In this document: piece by piece, positions 35,303 to 41,663 of the stretch | How the letters are laid out: every line of letters begins with the position of its first letter | Numbering within the stretch: position 1 is the stretch's first letter | NCBI RefSeq assembly: GCF_003725545.1 | Contig: NZ_RJLN01000015.1 | Coordinates: forward strand, 1-64,000 | DNA length: 64,000 nucleotides | Source of the DNA: Micromonospora solifontis | GTDB lineage: Bacteria > Actinomycetota > Actinomycetes > Mycobacteriales > Micromonosporaceae | Direction of reading: 5' to 3' | The notes under the pieces: generated by a model | Database searches by the model: none | Told to the model about the DNA's origin: nothing | The model's input: only the letters and a program-made list of their open reading frames with translations | Position numbers and translations under genes: made by a program

Positions 35303-36270
35303 TGCCGGTGGCCGACGTGATCGAGGCCGGGGCGGCGCGCCGTGACGCGCCGCCCCCGGCGGGGCGGACGACCCGCCGGGGCGGTACGCGCCGGGGCAAC
35401 GCGGCCACCCCGTACCTCTTCCTCGCGCCCTACCTGCTGCTGTTCATCGGGTTCGGGGTGCTGCCGATCGTCTTCGGGCTCTGGCTGAGCGTGCACCAGT
35501 GGGACCTGCAACTGCCCAACCGGCCCTTCGTCGGCCTGGACAACTACCAGGCGCTCTTCGACAGCCAGTCGGCGGACTACGCGGACTGGTGGTCGGCCGT
35601 CCGGGCCACCGCCATCTTCACCGTCTTCTCGGTGCCGCTGCTGGTGGTGGTCCCGCTCGGGCTGGCGCTGCTGCTCAACGGCGCGTTCCCCGGGCGGACG
35701 TTCTTCCGGGCCGTCTACTTCGCGCCGTACGTGCTCGGGGTGGCCGTGATCGGCCTGCTCTGGCGCTTCCTGCTCGACGCCAACCTGGGCCTGGTCAACC
35801 GCATGCTCGGCGCGGTGGGGCTGCCCGCCGACACGCCGTGGGTGACCGACGTGCCGTGGGCCTGGGTGTCGCTGGTCGGGGTGACCGTCTGGTGGACCTC
35901 GGGCTTCAACGCGGTCATCTACCTCGCCGGCCTGCAGGACATTCCGGCCGAGCTGTACGAGGCGGCGCGGGTGGACGGGGCGAACGGTTGGGAACGGTTC
36001 CGCAACGTCACCCTGCCCGGGCTCCGGCCGGTCCTGCTCTTCGTGCTCACCACCACGATCCTGGCCTCGGCGAACGTCTTCGGCCAGGCGTTCCTGATCA
36101 CGCAGGGCGCGCCCGGACAGCAGACCCGCACGGTGGTGTGGCGGATCGTGGACGAGGGGCTGCGGGACAACGACGCCGGCAAGGCGGCGGCGATGAGCAT
36201 CCTCTTCGCGCTGGCGCTCGCGGTGATCAGCGTCGTCAACTTCCGGCTGTTCCGCTACCGGGAAGACTGA
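35302..36270 (+). CDS. Sugar ABC transporter permease (MalF-like)
   Basis: 322 residues with six transmembrane helices of the binding-protein-dependent permease family, and the EAA motif YEAARVDGANGWERFRNVTLPGL that docks the ATPase. A ~40-residue hydrophilic N-terminus (RRDAPPPAGRTTRRGG) precedes the first helix. It starts on the A of the upstream TGA (TGATG), with GGGAG as ribosome site. It forms the channel with the next gene. The operon lacks an ATPase gene, so a shared MsiK-type ATPase encoded elsewhere is presumed. Confidence 0.93.
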   Translation: MPVADVIEAGAARRDAPPPAGRTTRRGGTRRGNAATPYLFLAPYLLLFIGFGVLPIVFGLWLSVHQWDLQLPNRPFVGLDNYQALFDSQSADYADWWSAVRATAIFTVFSVPLLVVVPLGLALLLNGAFPGRTFFRAVYFAPYVLGVAVIGLLWRFLLDANLGLVNRMLGAVGLPADTPWVTDVPWAWVSLVGVTVWWTSGFNAVIYLAGLQDIPAELYEAARVDGANGWERFRNVTLPGLRPVLLFVLTTTILASANVFGQAFLITQGAPGQQTRTVVWRIVDEGLRDNDAGKAAAMSILFALALAVISVVNFRLFRYRED

Positions 36271-36280
36271 GGGGGACCGG

Positions 36281-37105
36281 ATGACCGCACTCCGCCGCAC
36301 CGGCCGCTACGCCCTGCTGGTGGCGCTGGCCCTGGTGTTCCTCACGCCGCTGGTCTGGATGCTGCTCACCTCGCTCAAGACCTACGGGGACGCGCAGAAG
36401 ATCCCGCCGAGCTGGCTGCCGAACCCGTTCTCGACGTACGGCTTCGACAAGATCGTGCACAACGACGCCAACCCGGTGCTGCGCTGGTTCGTCAACAGCA
36501 TGCTGGCCGCCGCCCTGCACTCGCTGCTGGTGCTGGCCACCGCCTCGATGGCCGCGTACGCGCTGGCCCGGCTGCGGTTCCGCGGGCGGTCGCTGGGCTT
36601 CGCGCTGATCGTGGGCACGCTCTTCATCCCGCCCACCTCGCTGATCATTCCGAACTTCGTGATCGCCGACCGGCTGGGCTGGCTCGACACCCTGACCGTG
36701 GTGATCGTGCCGGGCGCGGCGAGCGCCTTCGGGGTGTTCTTCCTGCGGCAGTTCTTCCTCTCCATCCCGGCGGAGCTGGAGGAGGCCGCCGTGCTGGACG
36801 GGGCGAACCACTGGCAGGTGTTCACCCGGGTGCTGCTGCCGCTGTCCAAGCCGGCCCTGGCCACCCTGGGGGTGCTGTCGTTCCTCACCAACTGGAACGA
36901 CTTCCTCTGGCCGATCTACGTGCTGTTCAGCCCGGAGCGACTGACCCTGCCGGCCGGCCTGGGCCTGCTCCAGGGGGCGTACAACACCGACTACCCGGTG
37001 ATCATGGCGGGGGCGGTGCTGGCCAGCGTGCCGGTCCTGATCCTCTTCGTGCTCGCCCAGCGCCACATCATCCAGGGCGTCTCCCGCAGCGGCCTGAAGG
37101 GATGA
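36281..37105 (+). CDS. Sugar ABC transporter permease (MalG-like)
   Basis: 274 residues, six helices, with the EAA motif EEAAVLDGANHWQVFTRVLLPLSKP and the typical ending VLAQRHIIQGVSRSGLKG of carbohydrate-uptake-1 permeases. It partners the preceding permease. GGGGGA precedes the ATG at 36281. Its TGA overlaps the GH43 start as ATGA, showing that the last enzyme of the operon is translationally coupled to the importer. Confidence 0.94.
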   Translation: MTALRRTGRYALLVALALVFLTPLVWMLLTSLKTYGDAQKIPPSWLPNPFSTYGFDKIVHNDANPVLRWFVNSMLAAALHSLLVLATASMAAYALARLRFRGRSLGFALIVGTLFIPPTSLIIPNFVIADRLGWLDTLTVVIVPGAASAFGVFFLRQFFLSIPAELEEAAVLDGANHWQVFTRVLLPLSKPALATLGVLSFLTNWNDFLWPIYVLFSPERLTLPAGLGLLQGAYNTDYPVIMAGAVLASVPVLILFVLAQRHIIQGVSRSGLKG

Positions 37106-38097
37106 CCGCCAGGCGCGGCGCCACCGCGGTCCTGGCCGCCGCCTGCGGCAGCGACCCCACCCCCGCGACCAGGCCGGAGGATCCCCGCATGTTCACCAAC
37201 CCCGTGATCCGGACCGACGCGCCGGACCCGCAGGCGATCCGGGTCGGCGAGACCTGGTACCTGTTCCACACCAACTCCGGCGGCCGGAACGTGCCGGTGC
37301 TCAGCTCCCCCGATCTGGTGGAGTGGACCCCGGCCGGGGACGCCCTGCCGGAGCTGCCGGACTGGGCCGGCGCCGGCAGGACCTGGGCACCGGAGGTCAT
37401 CCAGCTGGCCCCGGACCGGTTCGTCCTCTACTACACCGTCGCCGACCGGGACTCCGGGCGGCAGTGCGTGGGGCGGGCGGTGGCGGTCACCCCGTCGGGG
37501 CCGTACCGGGACGACTCGACCGGCCCGCTGATCTGCCAGGCGGAGCTGGGCGGGTCCATCGACGCCAGCCCGTACCGGGACACCGACGGCAGCCTCTGGC
37601 TGCTCTGGAAGAACGACGGCAACGCGATCGGCGTGGACACCTGGCTCTGGTCGCAGCGGCTCTCCCCCGACGGGCTCCGGCTCACCGGCACCCCGACGAA
37701 GCTGCTGAAGCAGACCGAGCCGTGGGAGGGCACGCTCATCGAGGGCCCCTTCTTCCACCGGCACGACGGCCGGCTCCACCTCTTCTTCGCCGCCAACGCC
37801 TACGACAAGGCGACCTACGCCGAGGGGTACGCGGTCTGCGAGAGCCCGACCGGCCCGTGCGTGAAGGCCGCCGAGAACCCGATCCTCAAGGGCAACGCGG
37901 TGGCCTCCGGGCCGGGGCACGCCTCCATGGTCGAGCAGGGCGGCCGCACCTGGCTGCTCTACCACGCCTGGCCGCCCGGGCAGGAGGGCGCCACCGACCC
38001 GGGCCGCCAGGTCTGGCTCGACGAGGTCGTCTGGACCGACGGCAAGCCGGTCGTCCACGGCCCCACCGCGGTTCCGCAGGCCCGCCCTGAGGTGTAA
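37102..38097 (+). CDS. GH43-family glycoside hydrolase, lipoprotein
   Basis: 331 residues with a five-bladed beta-propeller GH43 pattern: catalytic base Asp in TDAPDPQAI, pKa-modulating Asp in SIDASPYRDTDG and acid Glu in LIEGPFFHR. GPGHASMV and LLYHAW are further family motifs. The very short signal (TARRGATAVLAAAC) has a lipobox with Cys at residue 15, so it is anchored outside. It probably removes arabinose from arabinan or arabinoxylan to feed the importer. The ATG overlaps the permease stop (ATGA). An inverted repeat follows the stop by a few bases. Confidence 0.92.
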   Translation: MTARRGATAVLAAACGSDPTPATRPEDPRMFTNPVIRTDAPDPQAIRVGETWYLFHTNSGGRNVPVLSSPDLVEWTPAGDALPELPDWAGAGRTWAPEVIQLAPDRFVLYYTVADRDSGRQCVGRAVAVTPSGPYRDDSTGPLICQAELGGSIDASPYRDTDGSLWLLWKNDGNAIGVDTWLWSQRLSPDGLRLTGTPTKLLKQTEPWEGTLIEGPFFHRHDGRLHLFFAANAYDKATYAEGYAVCESPTGPCVKAAENPILKGNAVASGPGHASMVEQGGRTWLLYHAWPPGQEGATDPGRQVWLDEVVWTDGKPVVHGPTAVPQARPEV

Positions 38098-38098
38098 G

Positions 38099-38175
38099 GA
38101 AGGGCCCCTTTTTAACGCCTCAGGTAGAGCAGGGGCCCCTTCTTAACACCGGGTGTTAAGAAGGGGCCCTTCCTT
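38099..38175. repeat. GGGGCCCCTT-family inverted repeat plus half copy, likely terminator
   Basis: GGGCCCCTTCTTAACACC (38133-38150) pairs over 18 bp with 38152-38169. A partial copy (AGGGCCCCTTTTTAACGCC) lies at 38101-38119. The family core is shared with the perfect palindrome at 1914-1953. It sits between the convergent GH43 and permease genes and can terminate both. Confidence 0.85.
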
Positions 38176-38180
38176 ACCGG

Positions 38181-38999
38181 TCAGCGGGTGGGGGCGGGTT
38201 CGGGCGGGGCGGACGACGCCGCCTCGCGGCGGGCCAGGCGGTTCTTGCGGTAGCCGTAGCCGAAGTAGATGAGGCCGCCGAGCAGCATCCAGGCCAGGAA
38301 CCGGATCCAGGTCTCCACCGACAGGTTGAGCATCAGGTAGAGGCAGGCCAGCGCCGACACGATCGGCAGCACCGGGGAGAACGGCACCGTGAACGGCCGG
38401 TCCAGGTCCGGGCGGCGCCGCCGCAGGATCGGCACCGCGATGGACACCAGCACGAACGCGCAGAGCGCGCCGATACTGACCAGGTCGGCCAGGGCGGAGA
38501 GCGGGAGCAGGCCGGCGAGCAGCGCGACCCCGACCGTCATGATCGCCGAGATCCGGTACGGCGTGCCCCAGCGCGGGTGCACCTTGGCGATGGACGGCGG
38601 GATCAGCCCGTCCCGGGCGATGGCGAAGCCGATCCGGCCCATGGCCACCAGGTCGACCAGGATCACGCTGGTCAGGCCCGCGACGGCGGCGATGGAGACC
38701 AGGACGGCGGCCCAGCCGGCGCCGGCCGCCTTGAACGCCGACGCGATCGGGGCGCCCTCGTCGATGTCGGTGTAGTGCACCATCCCGACGACGACCAGCG
38801 AGACGCCGATGTACAACACGGTGGAGATGCCCAGCGTGCCGAGCAGGCCCAGCGGCAGGTCCCGGCGGGGCCGGCGGGTCTCCTCACCGAGGTTCGCCAC
38901 GGCCTCGAAACCGGTGTACGCGAAGAAGACCACCGCGGTGGCGGTGAGCACCCCGGCGAAGCCGAAGACGGAGGGCTCCAGCCCGGCCCTCACCGCCAA
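38181..38999 (-). pseudogene. 5'-truncated APC-family amino acid permease
   Basis: 272 residues from TTG 38999 match the C-terminal part of CAT-type amino acid permeases: FFAYTGFEAVANLGEETRRPRRDLPLG, GLTSVILVDLVAMGRIGFAIARDGLIPP, RPFTVPFSP and IYFGYGYRKNRLA. Complete members have about 480-500 residues and 12-14 helices. The first five to seven helices are missing. The open frame continues upstream only to a TAG at 39129-39131, and that stretch (DPRTDRCAGGAERPRGEPGH) is hydrophilic and unrelated. So the 5' half was lost or replaced near 39000. It is either a pseudogene or a much shortened protein. Confidence 0.8.
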
Positions 39000-39115
39000 C
39001 CCCTCACCGCGGGTGTCGGGAAGGTCACGAAGCGGACGGTGGCCCGGCTCACCCCTCGGGCGTTCGGCCCCACCTGCGCATCGATCCGTCCTGGGGTCTT
39101 GCGCAGCATCGGGAT

Positions 39116-39132
39116 TGATGAAAGTTTTCTAC
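39116..39132 (+). promoter_or_regulatory. Possible operator GAAAGTTTTC upstream of the GH10-like gene
   Basis: TGAAAGTTTTCTA is a near-palindrome (GAAA/TTTC) about 95 bases before the gene at 39223, in the least GC-rich part of the gap. LacI-family operators of carbohydrate genes in actinobacteria often have this GAAA...TTTC layout. No regulator gene is adjacent, so this is weak. Confidence 0.3.
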
Positions 39133-39222
39133 CGGCGGCAGATGTTCTGCGGCGAATCTTGCCGGATGCGCCGGCCGTCCGCCGCCACCGCTCCGGGAGC
39201 CCCAACGAAGGGACCGCACCGC

Positions 39223-40884
39223 ATGAAGGCAACTCGGCTCAGAGCCGCCGGGCTGGCCGTGGCGCTGTTCGGCGCACTGCTCGCCGGCACCCCCGCACAC
39301 GCCGCGGAGAGCGACACGGCGTCCGATACCACCACCACCACCTGCGTCACCGACCCGGCCACGCCCAAGCGGCAGTTCCGGGCCATGTGGATCGCCTCGG
39401 TGACCAACATCGACTGGCCCAGCAAGGCCTCGTGGACCGACCCGGACCAGGTCGCCAAGCAAAAGGCCGAATACCTGGGCTGGCTCGACCTGGCGCAGAA
39501 GCTCAACCACAATGCCGTCGTCGTCCAGGTCCGGCCGACCGCGGACGCGTTCTGGCCGTCGCCGTACGAGCCGTGGTCGGAGTACCTCACCGGGGTGCGC
39601 GGCCAGGACCCGGGCTGGGACCCGCTGGCCTTCCTCGTCGAGGAGTCGCACAAGCGGAACCTGGAGTTCCACGCCTGGATGAACCCGTACCGGGTCTCCA
39701 TGCCGGCCCCGGGCGGCGCCGGCGCGGACATCGCCAAGCTCGCCCCGAACGCCCCGGCCCGGCAGCACCCGGACTGGGTGTTCGCGTACCCGCCGGCCGG
39801 GGTCGCCGGCAGCCGGCTCTACTACAACCCCGGCATCCCGGAGGTCCGCGAGTTCGTGCAGACCGCGATGCTGGACGCGGTCAAGCGGTACGACATCGAC
39901 GGCATGCACTTCGACGACTACTTCTACCCGTACCCGAGCGGCACGTACCAGTACCCGGACGACGCCACCTTCGCCCAGTACAACCGGGGCTTCACCAACC
40001 AGGCCGACTGGCGGCGGGACAACATCAACCTGCTGATCCAGGAGATGAACGCCAAGATCAAGGCGGTCAAGCCGTGGGTGAAGTTCGGCGTCAGCCCGTT
40101 CGGCATCTGGCGCAACAAGAGCGCGGACCCGAACGGCTCGGACACCACCGGCAGCCAGTCGTACGACATCATCTCCGCCGACACCCGTAAGTGGATCAAG
40201 GAGGAGTGGATCGACTACGTGGTGCCGCAGCTCTACTGGTACATCGGCCAGTACCCGGCCGCCGACTACGCCCGGCTGGTGCCGTGGTGGGCCGAGCAGG
40301 TGCGCGGCACGAACGTCCAGCTCTACATCGGCCAGGCCGACTACAAGAGCGGTGAGCCGGCGTACGGGTCGTACTGGATGAACCCGCGCGAGCTGTCCGA
40401 CCACCTGACGCTCAACCGGTCGTACCCGGAGGTGCTCGGCAACGTGCACTTCTCCGCGGTGCAGGTAAAGGCCAACCGGCTCGGCGCCACCGACATCTAC
40501 GCCGCCGAGCACTACTCCCGCCCGGCGCTGGTGCCGGCCATGGCGCAGCTCCCGGCCAAGCCGCTGCTCCTCCCGGTGGTCACCGGGGCCGAGCGGCAGG
40601 CGGACGGGGTCCGGCTGAGCTGGCGGCAGCCGGCGAACGGCGAGGGCCCCCTGGGCACCGCCACCTCGTACGCGATCTACCGGTTCGACGGCATCGGCCT
40701 GCACGACCGGTGCGACTTCGCCGACGCCGCCCACCTGGTCGCCACGGTGCGGGGCACCGACGGCGATGTGCAGTCCTGGGTGGATACGACGGCGGCAGCC
40801 GACGGGCGCTATACCTACTACGTGAGCGCCCTGGACCGGTCCTGGAACGAGGGCCCGGTCAGCCCGCCGCGCTTCGTGCGCTGA
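39223..40884 (+). CDS. Secreted GH10-like (GHL10/DUF187) glycosyl hydrolase with fibronectin-III-like tail
   Basis: 553 residues. A Sec signal (KATRLRAAGLAVALFGALLAGTPAHA, cleavage near AHA-AE) precedes a (beta/alpha)8 domain (about 50-430) of the GHL10/YddW type: FRAMWIASVTNIDWPS, VVVQVRPTADAFW, FHAWMNPYR, DGMHFDDYFYPYP and VVPQLYWYIG. The C-terminal ~115 residues form a beta domain of fibronectin-III type (GVRLSWRQP, YAIYRFDG, RYTYYVSALDRSWNEG). The substrate may be wall glycan, as suggested for this family. GAAGGGA stands nine bases before ATG 39223. A strong hairpin follows. Confidence 0.9.
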   Translation: MKATRLRAAGLAVALFGALLAGTPAHAAESDTASDTTTTTCVTDPATPKRQFRAMWIASVTNIDWPSKASWTDPDQVAKQKAEYLGWLDLAQKLNHNAVVVQVRPTADAFWPSPYEPWSEYLTGVRGQDPGWDPLAFLVEESHKRNLEFHAWMNPYRVSMPAPGGAGADIAKLAPNAPARQHPDWVFAYPPAGVAGSRLYYNPGIPEVREFVQTAMLDAVKRYDIDGMHFDDYFYPYPSGTYQYPDDATFAQYNRGFTNQADWRRDNINLLIQEMNAKIKAVKPWVKFGVSPFGIWRNKSADPNGSDTTGSQSYDIISADTRKWIKEEWIDYVVPQLYWYIGQYPAADYARLVPWWAEQVRGTNVQLYIGQADYKSGEPAYGSYWMNPRELSDHLTLNRSYPEVLGNVHFSAVQVKANRLGATDIYAAEHYSRPALVPAMAQLPAKPLLLPVVTGAERQADGVRLSWRQPANGEGPLGTATSYAIYRFDGIGLHDRCDFADAAHLVATVRGTDGDVQSWVDTTAAADGRYTYYVSALDRSWNEGPVSPPRFVR

Positions 40885-40891
40885 CCCGGCG

Positions 40892-40927
40892 CGAATGCCC
40901 CGGACCGTTCGCGGTCCGGGGCATTCG
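40892..40927 (+). terminator. Perfect hairpin terminator after the GH10-like gene
   Basis: CGAATGCCCCGGACC (40892-40906) pairs perfectly with 40913-40927 around the loop gttcgc, starting eight bases after the stop codon, and is followed by TCTGTTTGG. Confidence 0.8.
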
Positions 40928-41054
40928 TCTGTTTGGACGCATGTCACCAACCGGCCTCCCGGGGCATCGCCGCCCGTCGTCCAGTTGATCGAGAATGATC
41001 GACATCCGGCTATCCCCCGGAGGCCCTGCCCTCGCCCACCCCGCGGAGGTTCCC

Positions 41055-41591
41055 GTGTCCCGACGCCTCGCCACCGTACTCGCCGCCGGCACGTTCGCCC
41101 TGCTCATCACCCTCGGCCTGGCCTCGCCCGCCGCCGCGGCGGTGAGCACCGCGCAGAAGCTCTCCGTCCTGTCGAGCTGGACCCAGACCAGCGCGACGAG
41201 CTACAACGCCTGGAACGCCGGCCGGCTCAACAAGGCGGCCTGGGCCGACTACAACTTCGACTGGTCGACCGACTACTGCTCGTCGAGCCCGGACAACCCG
41301 CTCGGCTTCAACTTCAGCCTCTCCTGCTACCGGCACGACTTCGGCTACCGCAACTACAAGGCGATGGGCCAGTTCTCCGCCAACAAGTCCCGCCTGGACA
41401 GCGCCTTCTACGCCGATCTGAAGCGGGTCTGCGCCACGTAGAACGTCGTCGTCCGGCCCGCCTGCTACAGCCTGGCCTGGACGTACTACGAGGCGGTCAG
41501 CGTCTTCGGCTCGGTCGCCGCGGTCAAGCGGGCCGACCTCGACCGCGCGGCCCGGATCAAGGCCGACGCCGAGCGCCGCGCCCGGCGCTGA
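41055..41591 (+). pseudogene. Secreted phospholipase A2 interrupted by an in-frame amber codon
   Basis: From GTG 41055 (GGAGG five bases upstream) the frame encodes a signal peptide ending SPAAAA and a prokaryotic PLA2 domain. The domain has WADYNFDWSTDYCSSSPDNP, the catalytic CYRHDFGYRNY and KSRLDSAFYADLKRVC. A TAG at 41439-41441 then stops translation. The same frame continues with the remaining conserved part ACYSLAWTYYEAV up to TGA 41589-41591. In related Streptomyces PLA2 the position of the stop is a Tyr-containing loop, so TAC to TAG is the likely single change. The truncated product lacks the last helix and its Cys partner. Confidence 0.88.
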
Positions 41592-41611
41592 CCCCCACCC
41601 CCGCCTCGTCT

Positions 41612-41663
41612 ATCAGGGAGTTCGCGTCGCCGTCCGCCCGGATGCCGACGCGACCTCCTTGAT
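41612..41663. repeat. Dispersed-type inverted repeat between convergent genes
   Basis: ATCAGGGAGTTCGCGTCG (41612-41629) pairs with 41646-41663 (CGACGCGACCTCCTTGAT) with two mismatches, loop 16 bases. It lies between the PLA2 pseudogene and the cyclase gene, and the stop codon of the latter abuts it. Probably a bidirectional terminator as well as a repeat element. Confidence 0.75.
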
